Below, piece after piece: positions 1 to 9,264 of a stretch of 64,000 nt of DNA (position 1 is the stretch's first letter; every line of letters starts with the position of its first letter). This stretch comes from an uncultured Nioella sp. Lineage in GTDB: Bacteria; Pseudomonadota; Alphaproteobacteria; Rhodobacterales; Rhodobacteraceae. The stretch spans positions 548,501-612,500 of the forward strand of contig CANMJH010000002.1 in the NCBI GenBank assembly GCA_947498125.1. The letters are read 5' to 3'. The translations under genes and the position numbers were made by a program. Below the pieces are notes generated by a model. It ran no database searches. It worked only from the letters and a program-made list of their open reading frames with translations, and had not been told where the DNA came from.

Positions 1-1716
1 TTGCGGTTTGGCCAGGCTCCAGCTGACAGCGCTCCCATAATCGGTTAGGCGGCCAGATAGAACGATTTGTTTTGTCGCGCGTGGCTTTAATCGCCCAGTT
101 TCCAGATAAACGCTGCTTTCAAGCCGCAATTCGGCGTCTCGGCTATGGCGAAAGACCCATGTTTCCCCGCCGCGCAGGGTGAGGGACACCGCCGCGCCGC
201 CCATGTCGATCTTGGCCTCGACATCGGGATGCAGGTGAAATCGGATCGAAAAGGGGATGTGATCCATCGGTAAGCGGGACAGAACGGTATCCAGCGTGTC
301 GCGGTCCTTGGGGTCGAGGGCCGCCAGCCCATCTTCGCCGCGCAAAAGCCGCCCGTCATTTTCCAACGAAAGGCTGCGCAGATGCACCAGACCGTGAGTG
401 CGCCGGTATCCATCATGCGAAAAGGCGATGGCGCGGGCGCCGCCGCTGTCGCTTTCCTGCACTTCCACTTTCTCCGGGCCTTCGATCAACGCCTGTTTGA
501 CGACGCCGTGATTGGCGGATTTTGGACCAAGCCGGGCCGAGGAATAGCCTTCGATTGCCAGTGTGGAATGGGACGGCGTGGCGCGCCCTGCGCGGCGCCA
601 TTCTGCGCCGAAACTGGCACCTGAGCCGCAATTGACGATCAATGGACGGCGGCCCGATGTCATTTCAATCGCAAGCGTTGATGCGTGTGAATTGTAACTT
701 TGCGGCCCCATCATCGGAGTTGCGGCATCCACGATGATCGACGCGCGGCCTGCGGCAAGCCTTGCATATCCCATCGCCAGCCCGGTCACTGTCGCCGGGC
801 GCACGCCCGATTGCGCAAGCGCTTGGTCGAGCCGGCCCGGCGCACCCCGCCCGCCACCTTGGAACCGAGCCAAGCCGCCATCAGCGTGGCGCAAACTGCG
901 CAGCGTCGGCGCGATCCGCATGATTGCGGTATTTACGGCTGGATCAGGCAGTTTTTCCGCCTCTTCCAGTACCGCAGCCGTCCATGTGAGCAAGGTGAAT
1001 ACATTCAGCAATTCTTCGGGGTTGCGGGTCAGAATACCGCCCGAAGCATCAATCTCTCGCGCGCATTCCTGTGCAAGGGCCTTTAGCGCTGAGGGAAGGT
1101 GATGTTCCATCCCCGTCAGGGTGCAGGCTGAATAAATCAGTCCAGTCAGCGCTTCAAATCGCGGTAATCCGTGGCTTGTCGACCGCCAGCGTTTTGCAAG
1201 AAACGCGGTTTGACGGCCAAGGCAGGCGTAAAAAGTGCGCGTTTCTTTTTCGGGTTGCCCGCTCATCAAAAACAGGGCGTGGCTGATCCAGCGAATCTGG
1301 CGGCGGCCCACAAGATCGGGCACCCAGCCCGGACCGCGCCCGGTGCCAAACCGGCGGAGCCAATCGGCCAGCCAATCTTGTGCCATAGGTCGAGAGGAGC
1401 CATCTGCGACGGCGGCAAGATGATCGAGCCATTCGAACCCGTGTAGTTCATCTTCGAACGCGTCTGAAGGCGCGTCGATTGCCCAAGGTAGATCGCGCGG
1501 AACTTGGATAAGGACACCGGCAAATAGCAGATTACCGGCCATAAGCTGCCGACCGCGCGAATCTGAGCCGATTGAGCGCGGCTCAGGCCGCGAGGTAAAG
1601 CCCGATGGCACCGGTTTTGTTCCCGCGCGCCACGCCGCATGGCGGTTCTTCCATCGAAGAAGCCGCCCGGGCCGCTCGCGTAGCGAGACCGGGGCTGGGG
1701 ACATCGTATTGGCCAT
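1..1716 (-). CDS. Heparinase II/III family protein (3' end cut by window edge)
   Basis: The minus strand is open from an ATG at 1716 to the first base, 572 codons without a stop, so only the extreme C-terminus is missing. Heparinase II/III-family proteins are polysaccharide lyase-like, with an N-terminal alpha/alpha-toroid and a C-terminal beta-sandwich. Family-like blocks are GFEWLDHLAAVAD near residue 100, and the Asn-Cys-Gly plus Ala-Thr-Pro-Ser-His-Ser-Thr-Leu region near residues 360-390 that begins the C-terminal domain. No signal peptide is visible. The start is the first of two in-frame ATGs (1716, 1704). The gene follows rsmB by 47 bp on the same strand, as it does in many Rhodobacterales, where purH usually comes next. 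The substrate is unknown; a role in cell-surface polysaccharide turnover is only an inference. Confidence 0.85.
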   Translation of the reverse strand, partial: MANTMSPAPVSLRERPGRLLRWKNRHAAWRAGTKPVPSGFTSRPEPRSIGSDSRGRQLMAGNLLFAGVLIQVPRDLPWAIDAPSDAFEDELHGFEWLDHLAAVADGSSRPMAQDWLADWLRRFGTGRGPGWVPDLVGRRQIRWISHALFLMSGQPEKETRTFYACLGRQTAFLAKRWRSTSHGLPRFEALTGLIYSACTLTGMEHHLPSALKALAQECAREIDASGGILTRNPEELLNVFTLLTWTAAVLEEAEKLPDPAVNTAIMRIAPTLRSLRHADGGLARFQGGGRGAPGRLDQALAQSGVRPATVTGLAMGYARLAAGRASIIVDAATPMMGPQSYNSHASTLAIEMTSGRRPLIVNCGSGASFGAEWRRAGRATPSHSTLAIEGYSSARLGPKSANHGVVKQALIEGPEKVEVQESDSGGARAIAFSHDGYRRTHGLVHLRSLSLENDGRLLRGEDGLAALDPKDRDTLDTVLSRLPMDHIPFSIRFHLHPDVEAKIDMGGAAVSLTLRGGETWVFRHSRDAELRLESSVYLETGRLKPRATKQIVLSGRLTDYGSAVSWSLAKPQ

Positions 1717-1763
1717 GGGGCGCTGACTGCTCTCGCTGCTCTTTTGCGGGCAGGATACAGAGG

Positions 1764-3026
1764 TTAGGCCTTTTGCAAAAGGGCCATGTAGAACCCGTCC
1801 ATTCCGCCGTTTTCCGCCCAAAAATCAGGGCGCAGACGTAAACCACCCTCGGCACTGGCCCAATCGGCGCTGCCACCAAGGGATTCGGGGTCAGTGGGAA
1901 GGATGCTGAGATCGGCGTGACGGCCAAGCGCGGCTTTGACCTGATTCTCTCCCTCATTGGGCAAAAGAGAACAGGTGCAGAAGACCATGCGACCGCCGGA
2001 TTTCAGCAAAGTCAGGGCGTGGTCGATCATCTGCATTTGCAATTTTGTCAGCCCCTCGACCTCGCCCGCCGACTTCACGAAAGGCAGATCGGGATGGCGC
2101 CGAATGGTTCCCGTGGCCGAACAGGGCGCGTCCAAAAGAATGACGTCGAAGGCGTCAGCGGTGTAATCCAGCGCGTCCGAGATCACCAGTTCGGCCTCTA
2201 GCCCGGTGCGTTTAAGGTTTTGGCGGACGCGGTCCATCCGTTCATCGGACAAATCCAGCGCCGTGACCTGCGCGCCAGCGGCGGCCAGTTGCATGGTTTT
2301 TCCGCCCGGCGCGGCGCATAGGTCCAGCACTCTGAGGCCCGTAATATCCCCCAGCAGTTTGACCGGCATCGCAGCGGCAGCATCTTGAACCCACCAATCA
2401 CCTGCATCGTAACCGGGCATTGCCGTAACCTGCCCACGCGCGACACGGTAAGACCCCGAGGCAAGGGGCTCGGCCTCGTCGGGGGTAATGCCTGGTTTAG
2501 GAGTGATGTCGATCGGGGCCGGACGCTCATGGGCGGCTTCGATGGCGGCAACGGCGTCTTTGCCATAGGCCTTATGCATCGGTTTGCGCATCCAGATCGG
2601 CAGGGCTTGCGGCGGGGTGGCGGCAAAGGCATCAGCGCCTTCAGCAATCACTTTGCGCAGCACAGCGTTGATCATGCCTGCCGCTTTGTTGGTGCGGGGT
2701 TGGCGTTTTGCAATTTCTACGATTGAGCTGACGACGCCATGCGGGTCGCTGCCATCGATCAGCAATTCAGACGCGCCAAGCCGCAGCATGTTTTGCACCG
2801 CCAATTTGGGCCGCCGTGTCAGATAGGGTTTTATCACGGCATCCAAGCGCCCCAGATGCCGCAATACGGTCAGGGCAAGCCGATTGGCGCGTGCGGCCTC
2901 GGATGGCAGCAGAAATTCGGGCAGGGATTGATGCGACAATAGACGGCGCTCGTAGGTCACGCCAAAGAGCAAGTCCAGCGCGGCGCTGCGGTCGGCAAGG
3001 CCGGGATCTGTTTTAGGGTCGGCCAT
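1764..3026 (-). CDS. rsmB: 16S rRNA (cytosine-C5) methyltransferase, RsmB type
   Basis: The 420-aa protein methylates C5 of a cytosine in 16S rRNA using S-adenosylmethionine. It has an N-terminal NusB-like all-helical RNA-binding domain (about residues 1-150) and a C-terminal Rossmann methyltransferase domain. Visible motifs are the SAM-binding loop DLCAAPGGKT (about residue 235), motif IV DAPCSATGT with one catalytic Cys (about residue 300), and motif VI CTCSLLPNEGEN with the second catalytic Cys (about residue 350). This Cys pair is diagnostic of m5C RNA methyltransferases. It is transcribed with the heparinase-family gene downstream and diverges from the DUF1674 gene. Assignment to RsmB rather than another NusB-fused m5C methyltransferase rests on architecture only. 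Confidence 0.92.
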   Translation of the reverse strand: MADPKTDPGLADRSAALDLLFGVTYERRLLSHQSLPEFLLPSEAARANRLALTVLRHLGRLDAVIKPYLTRRPKLAVQNMLRLGASELLIDGSDPHGVVSSIVEIAKRQPRTNKAAGMINAVLRKVIAEGADAFAATPPQALPIWMRKPMHKAYGKDAVAAIEAAHERPAPIDITPKPGITPDEAEPLASGSYRVARGQVTAMPGYDAGDWWVQDAAAAMPVKLLGDITGLRVLDLCAAPGGKTMQLAAAGAQVTALDLSDERMDRVRQNLKRTGLEAELVISDALDYTADAFDVILLDAPCSATGTIRRHPDLPFVKSAGEVEGLTKLQMQMIDHALTLLKSGGRMVFCTCSLLPNEGENQVKAALGRHADLSILPTDPESLGGSADWASAEGGLRLRPDFWAENGGMDGFYMALLQKA

Positions 3027-3103
3027 TTGCGTGGGCTGCCTCTTGTTTCTGAAAGCCCCGCAGGTATATCAAAGGGTAGCCCGAGACAAGGAGCGCGGCC
3101 CCG

Positions 3104-3295
3104 ATGACCGACACGCCCGAAAAGACGCCGACCGCCGACCTGCCCGCCGCCGCAAAACGCGCGCTGGCCGAAGCAGAGGAGCGCCGCAAAGCGGCCCGCG
3201 CGAAGGAGCTGCCGACCGAATTGGGTGGGCGTGATGGCCCAGAGCCGGTGCGCTATGGCGATTGGGAACGTAAGGGCATTGCCGTCGATTTTTGA
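3104..3295 (+). CDS. DUF1674 protein, SdhAF4-like succinate dehydrogenase assembly factor
   Basis: This 63-aa protein has a charged Ala/Lys/Glu-rich N-terminal half and the family signature GPEPVRYGDWERKGIAVDF at its C-terminus. That signature is shared with mitochondrial SDHAF4 and bacterial DUF1674 proteins. In the family the protein helps flavinylated SdhA mature before it joins SdhB. A good ribosome-binding site (AAGGAG) lies 11 bases before the ATG. The gene diverges from rsmB, with a 77-bp shared promoter region. It is cytosolic, with no signal or membrane segment. The function here is inferred from the C-terminal signature, which is very well preserved. Confidence 0.9.
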   Translation: MTDTPEKTPTADLPAAAKRALAEAEERRKAARAKELPTELGGRDGPEPVRYGDWERKGIAVDF

Positions 3296-3310
3296 CAATC
3301 GGGATGCTGT

Positions 3311-3670
3311 CTAACGGATCAGCTCAGTGTTAAAATACTGCTCTTGGAAGTTGATCGCCTCAAAAATCTCTTCATCTGAATAGTCCTGCCCGGCGGCGCT
3401 GAGGATGAGTTTATCCTCCACATCATCATGGCGTTTCAGGATGGCAATGCAGCGCCCAAATGCGGTTTCAACCGCGCGTGCGGCGCCCAGAAGATAGGCG
3501 TCAACCTCGTGCCCATCGCCGGCCCAGGTTCCGGCAATGAAGCCATAATTTAGCGGATAGATAATCTTAGGATGCCTTGGGTGGGCGGAGCCGAGGGGGC
3601 GGTCCACCGTCATTTCAAGCTTTTTGTTCAGCCAGTTATCTGGGTTTTCGGACGGGCGGCGTAGGGTCAT
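3311..3670 (-). CDS. Short inorganic pyrophosphatase-like protein
   Basis: This 119-aa protein resembles the core of family I soluble inorganic pyrophosphatases: DRPLGSAHPRHP, then YPLNYGFIAGT, then GDGHEVDAYLLG, in the order seen around the PPase active site. It is shorter than the usual ~175 aa. The classical DxDPxD aspartate cluster is reduced to a single Glu-Val-Asp-Ala-Tyr stretch, so pyrophosphate hydrolysis cannot be assumed. No clear ribosome-binding site precedes the ATG. The gene lies downstream of the phytanoyl-dioxygenase-family gene on the same strand, after a GC-rich hairpin. It could act on another phosphoanhydride, or be a structural relative only. Confidence 0.7.
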   Translation of the reverse strand: MTLRRPSENPDNWLNKKLEMTVDRPLGSAHPRHPKIIYPLNYGFIAGTWAGDGHEVDAYLLGAARAVETAFGRCIAILKRHDDVEDKLILSAAGQDYSDEEIFEAINFQEQYFNTELIR

Positions 3671-3728
3671 GTCTTATGTGGAACACTTGTTTCTGAGCAG
3701 GTTTCGCCGCGCTTCGCGCGCCGATCCG

Positions 3729-3749
3729 CCGGGGGGCTGTGCCCCCCGG
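3729..3749. terminator. Very GC-rich hairpin between two minus-strand genes
   Basis: A 9-bp perfect stem (CCGGGGGGC / GCCCCCCGG) closes a 3-nt loop. It is followed on the plus strand by a run of about eleven C. It sits in the gap between the end of the dioxygenase-family gene (3791) and the start of the PPase-like gene (3670). No T-tract follows on the minus strand, so it may be an mRNA-stabilising or attenuating hairpin rather than a classical terminator. Confidence 0.5.
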
Positions 3750-3790
3750 CCCCCCCCCCCGTCTTTGCGTTTCGGCGGGGCGATTCCTGC

Positions 3791-4969
3791 CTATGCTTTA
3801 CGGCGTTCGAGCTGTTCTTCAAGGGCTGAGGAGAAAGCCTCTTCAGGCATATCCTCATTCAAAGCCCTTAAAAAGAGCGCCGCTTGGGTTTCAGGGGCCA
3901 GCCCGCCCGATGGCGGGTCGGTGTCCAGATTGGTCGAGAAGGAATAACCGTAAGCGGTTGAGGTGATGAGCGCCTCAAGCTCCAATCCATTTAACGTGCC
4001 CGCTGCGGCGGCCCTCGCCACGCCGGGATAGATCAGGCGGCACATTTTGGCGCGGTCGACGTTTTCCAGAGGAATGCCCATGACCGAGCTGATTTGCATT
4101 AGATTGGCAAAGCGGTTGATATCGGTTGATGTGTTTGACCCGGCCGCGTGAAACAGCGCAGGATTAAAGAAAAACGCATCGCCCTTTTCGACCGGCATCT
4201 GCACATAATTGGCTTCAAAGCAGGCGGCGAAGTCTTCGCGCCTATAGGCCATATATCCCGGGCGGTAGAGCTGCGAGAATGGCAGCAGCTTAGTTGGCCC
4301 GCTTTCAATCGGCATATCGACATGCGCCACGCCGCCCTGAAGCGTCATAAAGGTCGAGATGTCATGGACATGGGCCGGGTATCTTGCGGTGACATCGGCG
4401 GTTTGGAACCCAAAATGGTAATCGCGATGCGGCTGCTGCGCTTCACCGCCGGGATACACCAGATTAACTTGTGCGGTCATTTGATAGTTCGGGCCAAGCC
4501 ACGCTTCACAAGCTGCATTCAAACTGGTGTTGGAAAAGTATGAAATGTAGGTTGCGGGATCACGCTCGCAGAGCTTTTGCAGGCTGTTCCAGATGCGATC
4601 ATTCTTGCCTTTTCCCGCAAAGTGATCTGCGCCGGTCGAGCTTTCCTTTTCTTCTTCAATAATCTGCAAATAAATTTCGGTGGCCAAATCAATCGCGGTC
4701 GTATCAGGATAGGCGTTTTTTAGCACGACGACACCCGCGCTTTGCCCATAGATCCACGCCCATTCGGCCATCAGGCCTTGCCGCGCCTGTGGATCGTCCA
4801 GCAGTGGGCGCAGCCGGGCCATGTCATAGATCGGTATGTTCTTTTGGACGTCATCGGCATGGGTCAGCATATCAATGCTTAGTTCGTGCGCGATGAGGGT
4901 TTCGAAATCGGACAGATCGCAGCCCGTGAGGCTGAAAAACGCGGGTTGGTTTTTGTAAAATGTGGACAT
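3791..4969 (-). CDS. Phytanoyl-CoA dioxygenase (PhyH) family protein
   Basis: The 392-aa protein belongs to the Fe(II)/2-oxoglutarate-dependent PhyH-like dioxygenases. The metal-binding facial triad is visible as His181-x-Asp183 (QPHRDYHFGF) and His274 (NPALFHAAGSNT). An Arg at 286 (NRFANLMQ) is suited to binding the 2-oxoglutarate carboxylate. Bacterial members hydroxylate diverse small molecules, including ectoine and phosphonates, so the substrate is not predictable. No signal peptide is present. A GGAGG-like site precedes the ATG at 4969. The gene diverges from a LacI-type regulator 87 bp away, which is the obvious candidate regulator. Confidence 0.85.
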   Translation of the reverse strand: MSTFYKNQPAFFSLTGCDLSDFETLIAHELSIDMLTHADDVQKNIPIYDMARLRPLLDDPQARQGLMAEWAWIYGQSAGVVVLKNAYPDTTAIDLATEIYLQIIEEEKESSTGADHFAGKGKNDRIWNSLQKLCERDPATYISYFSNTSLNAACEAWLGPNYQMTAQVNLVYPGGEAQQPHRDYHFGFQTADVTARYPAHVHDISTFMTLQGGVAHVDMPIESGPTKLLPFSQLYRPGYMAYRREDFAACFEANYVQMPVEKGDAFFFNPALFHAAGSNTSTDINRFANLMQISSVMGIPLENVDRAKMCRLIYPGVARAAAAGTLNGLELEALITSTAYGYSFSTNLDTDPPSGGLAPETQAALFLRALNEDMPEEAFSSALEEQLERRKA

Positions 4970-5056
4970 GGCGGGCCTCCTACCTCTTGGATGTTGCAGT
5001 CAGAATAGGCGCGGATGGGCTTGCGGTGGGGTGATATTCGCATCAATACTCCATCA

Positions 5057-6076
5057 ATGACTCATCGTTTTCCGGTTAAAGAGATTTCCCGGCAGGCCGG
5101 TGTCGGTCCGGCCACGGTCGACCGCGTTTTACATGGTCGCGCCCATGTCAGTCCGCAAACCCGTGCGCGGGTGATGGCAGCGATTGCTGAACTTGAGGGG
5201 CAAGAAGGGCAACTGGCCGCGCGCGGGCGGCGGCTGTTTGTTGATGTTGTGGTTGAAGCGCCACGGCGGTTTTCGGCTGAGGTGCAACGCGCCAGCGAAG
5301 CTGTCCTTCCGGCGATTGGCATCGCCGTGTTCAGACCACGATTTCTGTTTCAGGAGGTGATGGGCGAGACAGAGATTGTCGACATCCTCGAACGCATCCT
5401 GAAACGCGGAAGCAATGGCGTGTGCCTGAAAGCACGGGATTTGCCGGGGGTACGCGATGCCGTTGACCGTTTGGTTGCAGCGGGTATTCCGGTTGTAACG
5501 CTGGTCACAGATATTCCGGGGTCGGCGCGGGCGGCCTATCTGGGTGTCGATAACTTGAACGCAGGGCGGACCGCAGGATATCTAATTTCCGAAGTCATTG
5601 GCGCGCAGGTCGGTGCGGTTCTGACGACACGCAGTCAGGAAAGTTTCTTTGGCGAGGATGAGCGCGCTTCGGGCTTTGCCGAGGTTTTGGCGACCCGTGC
5701 GCCGGGGCTGCGTGTGCTGGATGCAGCAGGCGGGGGCGGGGTGCCACGTGGGACTTCTGACAGCGTCGAAGCTGCGTTGGAGGGTGTTGAAGATCTGTTG
5801 GCAGTCTATTCGATGGGCGGCGGCAATGAGGCGGTGTTGGCAGTGCTGGAAGAGGGTCGCCACGTGCCAAATGTCTATATTGCACATGATCTGGATTCCG
5901 TTAACCGACGGCTCTTGGCCGAAGGACGAATTAATTTTTTGCTAAACCATGACTTAAAGCAGGACATGCGCGGCGTGTTTTTGGCGATTGCCGCGCATCA
6001 TCGGCTATATCAGGCAAAGGACGGGTTCCGGCCCTCTGTCGTGCAGGTGCTGACGCCGATGAATGTGCCAGTCTGA
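5057..6076 (+). CDS. LacI-family transcriptional regulator
   Basis: This is a 339-aa protein from the ATG at 5057. An in-frame ATG at 5015 would add 14 residues that look unlike the family. The N-terminal helix-turn-helix and hinge read FPVKEISRQAGVGPATVDRVLHG, followed by VSPQTRARV, typical of LacI/PurR DNA-binding domains. The remainder is a periplasmic-binding-protein-like sensor domain with a sugar-type effector cleft (for example the VTLVTDIPGS and LGVDNLNAGRTAGYL segments). It is divergent from the PhyH-family gene and probably controls it. The effector is unknown. No transporter or sugar-catabolic gene accompanies it in this window. Confidence 0.88.
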   Translation: MTHRFPVKEISRQAGVGPATVDRVLHGRAHVSPQTRARVMAAIAELEGQEGQLAARGRRLFVDVVVEAPRRFSAEVQRASEAVLPAIGIAVFRPRFLFQEVMGETEIVDILERILKRGSNGVCLKARDLPGVRDAVDRLVAAGIPVVTLVTDIPGSARAAYLGVDNLNAGRTAGYLISEVIGAQVGAVLTTRSQESFFGEDERASGFAEVLATRAPGLRVLDAAGGGGVPRGTSDSVEAALEGVEDLLAVYSMGGGNEAVLAVLEEGRHVPNVYIAHDLDSVNRRLLAEGRINFLLNHDLKQDMRGVFLAIAAHHRLYQAKDGFRPSVVQVLTPMNVPV

Positions 6077-6118
6077 GGTGCGATGGTGCGCAGTTGCAAC
6101 GCCATCGGCCGCTGCGGG

Positions 6119-6931
6119 TTAGTTCAACCCCAGAACATCCAGCATATCAAATTGTCCGGGGCCTTTGCCTTGCCCCCAAAGCGCCGCTTTGAGCGCTCCG
6201 CGCGCAAAAATCGCGCGGTCCGTGGCCATATGGCGCAGAACGATGCGCTCGCCCTGTCCGGCGAACAGCACGTCATGTTCCCCTACGATATCACCGCCCC
6301 GAATAGCGGCATATCCAATGGCGCCGGGTTTGCGCGCGCCAGTGATGCCATCGCGGCCGCGGTCTGCGGCATCTGCATGATTGATCCGCCGGCCCTGCGC
6401 GGCGGCCTCGCCCAGCATCAACGCGGTGCCTGACGGGGCATCGACCTTGTGGTGATGATGGGACTCAATCACTTCGATATCAAAGTCTTCGTCCAGGGCT
6501 GCTGCAACTTGCTTGGTGATTTGCACCAGCAAGTTGACGCCAAGGCTCATATTTCCGGCGCGAACGATCGTGGCGTGCCGTGCGGCGTGCTTGAGTTGAT
6601 CCAGCTGTTCATCGGTAAAACCGGTTGTGCCAATCACATGCACGGCGCGAGCCTGCGCAGTAAGAAGCGCATGGTCCAAGGTTGCTTCGGGTGATGTGAA
6701 ATCGATCACGGCTTGGGCATTGACGATGGCGTCAATCGGCTCGGCGTAAACCGGAACCCCGGTTGCTGCCCCGCCTAAGCATTCGCCCAGATCCTTGCCG
6801 ACCCAGTCATGGCCTGCGCGCTCGGTCACGGCGACAAGATGCGCCTTTTCGCTTTCGGTGATCACATCGATCAACATCCGGCCCATGCGGCCCGATGCGC
6901 CCATCACGGCAATTGCGGTGCTTTCGGCCAT
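6119..6931 (-). CDS. dapB: 4-hydroxy-tetrahydrodipicolinate reductase
   Basis: The 270-aa enzyme catalyses the NAD(P)H-dependent reduction step of diaminopimelate/lysine biosynthesis in the cytosol. The N-terminal nucleotide-binding glycine motif is [10 protein letters not shown] (about residues 9-18). The DapB signature [15 protein letters not shown] (about residues 155-170) carries the catalytic His and Lys. Length is as usual for DapB. The gene faces away from rbfA, sharing an intergenic region of about 110 bp, a typical Rhodobacterales arrangement. Confidence 0.97.
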   Translation of the reverse strand: MAESTAIAVMGASGRMGRMLIDVITESEKAHLVAVTERAGHDWVGKDLGECLGGAATGVPVYAEPIDAIVNAQAVIDFTSPEATLDHALLTAQARAVHVIGTTGFTDEQLDQLKHAARHATIVRAGNMSLGVNLLVQITKQVAAALDEDFDIEVIESHHHHKVDAPSGTALMLGEAAAQGRRINHADAADRGRDGITGARKPGAIGYAAIRGGDIVGEHDVLFAGQGERIVLRHMATDRAIFARGALKAALWGQGKGPGQFDMLDVLGLN

Positions 6932-7044
6932 GGTATCCTCATCTCATTCGCTTACGCCCCTTTACCGCAGGGCCGCGCGCGGGGAAAGCGGTTGCTTGCA
7001 GGGGGTGCGGCAATCGCCTAAGTCTGACCCAAAGGAACGCAGCT

Positions 7045-7461
7045 ATGGCAAAGAAAAAATTTAATTCTGGAACAGGCCCGTCGCAACGCATGTTGCGCGT
7101 CGGCGAAGTGCTGCGCCGTGCGCTGTCTGATGTGCTGATGCAGGGCGATGTTCATGACCCCGAGCTGAACGCGATGTCGATCACCGTCAGCGAAGTGCGC
7201 ACCTCGCCCGATTTGAAAATCGCGACCTGTTATGTGCTGCCGCTGGGCGGCGACAAACGCGAAGAGGCGATCCAAGCCCTGAAACGCAATAAGGGTGAGC
7301 TGCGCCGGATGATCACCAAGGGCATGAACCTAAAATACACGCCCGACCTGCGCTTTTTGATCGATGAAAGCTTTGATCAGATGGATGCGACGCGCCGTCT
7401 GTTCGCAGACGAAACCGTGCGGCGCGATGTTGAGGCGCCGGAGCAAGAAAACGAGGACTAA
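7045..7461 (+). CDS. rbfA: 30S ribosome-binding factor A
   Basis: The 138-aa KH-fold protein assists late maturation of the 30S subunit and the 16S rRNA 5' end. It begins [21 protein letters not shown]. It then contains the RbfA core: R-V-G-E-x-L-R-R-A-L, a DPEL turn, [10 protein letters not shown] and Y-T-P-D-L-R-F. The ATG at 7045, with AAAGGAACG 5-14 bases upstream, is preferred over longer readings. Only 1 base separates its stop from the start of the next gene. It leads the rbfA - glycosidase-like - truB cluster. Confidence 0.97.
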   Translation: MAKKKFNSGTGPSQRMLRVGEVLRRALSDVLMQGDVHDPELNAMSITVSEVRTSPDLKIATCYVLPLGGDKREEAIQALKRNKGELRRMITKGMNLKYTPDLRFLIDESFDQMDATRRLFADETVRRDVEAPEQENED

Positions 7462-7462
7462 G

Positions 7463-8197
7463 ATGCGCGGAGTTCTAATCGCGGCCCTGATTTGCCTACT
7501 GCCCCAATGGGGCATGGCAGCAGAGTGCCGGGATGAGAGCTTTGATGGCGCTGAGTTCGCGATTTGCCGGGTCAACCTTGCCCAAGAAGATCTGCGCCTT
7601 TTCCTGCGGGATGCGAATGGTGAGGTTATGGGCAGTTTTCGCCGTATCGAAGACGCGCTGGGGCCAAATGCGCAGCTGGGCTTTGCCACTAATGCCGGGA
7701 TGTATCACGAGGATCGCTCGCCCGTGGGTCTTTACCAAGAGGATGGGCTGGTTGAGCAAGGGATCATCACCAGCGCGGGGCCGGGTAATTTCGGTATGCT
7801 GCCCAATGGCGTGTTTTGCATTTTTGACGGTTTTGCTGCGGTAATCGAAAGCCGCGCCTTTGCAGCTGCCCCGCCGCGTTGTCGCTATGCGACGCAGTCG
7901 GGCCCCATGCTGGTCATCGACGGTGCGCTGCATCCCCGGTTTTTGCCCGATAGCAGCTCGCTTAATGTGCGCAATGGGGTGGGTGTTGATGAGACAGGCG
8001 AAGTCGCGATTTTTGCGATTTCGAATGAGGCGGTGAATTTCCATCATTTCGCACGGCTGTTCCGCGATCACCTTGGCGCAAATAATGCGCTTTACCTTGA
8101 TGGGCGCGTCAGCCGCCTGCACGCACCAGCGCTTGGGCGGTCTGATTTCGGCTTTCCGCTTGGTCCGATTTTAGGGACTGTTGTTGACGCTGAGTGA
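7463..8197 (+). CDS. Secreted phosphodiester glycosidase-family (DUF2233) protein
   Basis: The 244-aa protein starts with a Sec-type signal peptide (MRGVLIAALICLLPQWGMA, cleavage before AE). It resembles the phosphodiester-alpha-GlcNAcase-like family: LGFATNAGMYHEDRSPVGLY, SGPMLVIDG, the VRNGVGVDETGEVAIF block and ALYLDGRVSRL. These Asn/Gly/Asp-rich loops form the family active site. Bacterial members are periplasmic and mostly uncharacterised. The gene starts 1 bp after rbfA stops and precedes truB, so it is probably co-transcribed with translation genes although its role looks unrelated. The physiological substrate is unknown. Confidence 0.82.
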   Translation: MRGVLIAALICLLPQWGMAAECRDESFDGAEFAICRVNLAQEDLRLFLRDANGEVMGSFRRIEDALGPNAQLGFATNAGMYHEDRSPVGLYQEDGLVEQGIITSAGPGNFGMLPNGVFCIFDGFAAVIESRAFAAAPPRCRYATQSGPMLVIDGALHPRFLPDSSSLNVRNGVGVDETGEVAIFAISNEAVNFHHFARLFRDHLGANNALYLDGRVSRLHAPALGRSDFGFPLGPILGTVVDAE

Positions 8198-8244
8198 TTG
8201 CCGGGCTAGCAGCCGGACTTTCATAGCAGGGCGTGGAGCAAAAG

Positions 8245-9147
8245 ATGGGCCGCAAACGCAACGGGCGCGATATTTCAGGATGGTTGATCATCGACAAACC
8301 GGCGGGGATGACCTCGACCGCGGTGGTGAACAAAATTCGCTGGGCGCTGGATGCCAAGAAAGCCGGACATGCGGGCACGCTAGACCCTGATGCGACGGGT
8401 GTTTTGGCCGTGGCTTTGGGGGAAGCAACGAAGACGATCCCCTTTATCACCGATGCGCTGAAAGCCTATGAATTTACCGTTCGCTTGGGCCAATCTACCA
8501 ATACGGATGACGCCGAGGGTGAGGTGATCAGCGCGTCTGATCTGCGTCCCTCTGATGCTGAGATTACTGACGCTCTGCCGCAATTTGTTGGCGATATCGA
8601 ACAGGTGCCACCAAAATTCTCGGCCGTTAAAATCGACGGCCAGCGCGCCTATAAACTGGCCCGCGATGGCGAAGAGGTGGAAATTGCCGGCCGCCCGCTA
8701 TTTGTGGATAGCCTGACCTTTCTGGACCGCCCCGATGTCGATCACGTCACGCTGGAACTGGTCTGCGGCAAAGGCGGCTATGTCCGTTCTATTGCGCGCG
8801 ATTTAGGCGAGGCTTTGGGGTGTTTCGGTCATGTTCGCGAATTGCGCCGGGTGTGGTCGGGGCCATTTGACGTTGAAAAGGCCCTCGATTTTGCGATCTT
8901 TGATGTGGATGAAAAAACGCCCGATCTAGACGTGCATCTTTTGCCGCTTGCCGTTGGCTTAGAAGATCTGACTGAACTACGCGCCACCGATCAGGGCTTT
9001 GCACGGATGAAAAACGGCAATCCCGGTCAGGTTCTGGGCAGTGCGGAATATGGCGAGGAAATCTGGGCCTCGTACCAGGGAACGCCGGTTGCTGTCGGCA
9101 TTTATCGGGGCGGCGAATTGCACCCGTCGCGGGTTTTTAACCTCTGA
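8245..9147 (+). CDS. truB: tRNA pseudouridine(55) synthase
   Basis: The 300-aa enzyme isomerises U55 in the T-loop of tRNAs. TruB motifs are [16 protein letters not shown] at the N-terminus, [14 protein letters not shown] with the catalytic Asp (about residue 48), the [17 protein letters not shown] segment and [19 protein letters not shown] 8245 is chosen because GAGCAAAAG sits just before it and the protein then begins [10 protein letters not shown], as in relatives. An in-frame ATG-like start at 8233 would add four residues. It is followed in most relatives directly by rpsO; here four other genes intervene. Confidence 0.96.
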   Translation: MGRKRNGRDISGWLIIDKPAGMTSTAVVNKIRWALDAKKAGHAGTLDPDATGVLAVALGEATKTIPFITDALKAYEFTVRLGQSTNTDDAEGEVISASDLRPSDAEITDALPQFVGDIEQVPPKFSAVKIDGQRAYKLARDGEEVEIAGRPLFVDSLTFLDRPDVDHVTLELVCGKGGYVRSIARDLGEALGCFGHVRELRRVWSGPFDVEKALDFAIFDVDEKTPDLDVHLLPLAVGLEDLTELRATDQGFARMKNGNPGQVLGSAEYGEEIWASYQGTPVAVGIYRGGELHPSRVFNL

Positions 9148-9264
9148 TCACATCCCCGTCGCGACCTCGTGTCAGCGCGTGAGCGGCGGTCATGATATCC
9201 TTGTTTGGCAGAGGGGTGCGCCATCTCGGCCCGCCCATTTCGAGATCGAAAAGGGAGAAGGGTC

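Noticed and set aside
3721..3775. Classical rho-independent terminator from the GC-rich hairpin
   Set aside because: No U-tract follows on the minus strand, so it is listed only as a hairpin of uncertain role.
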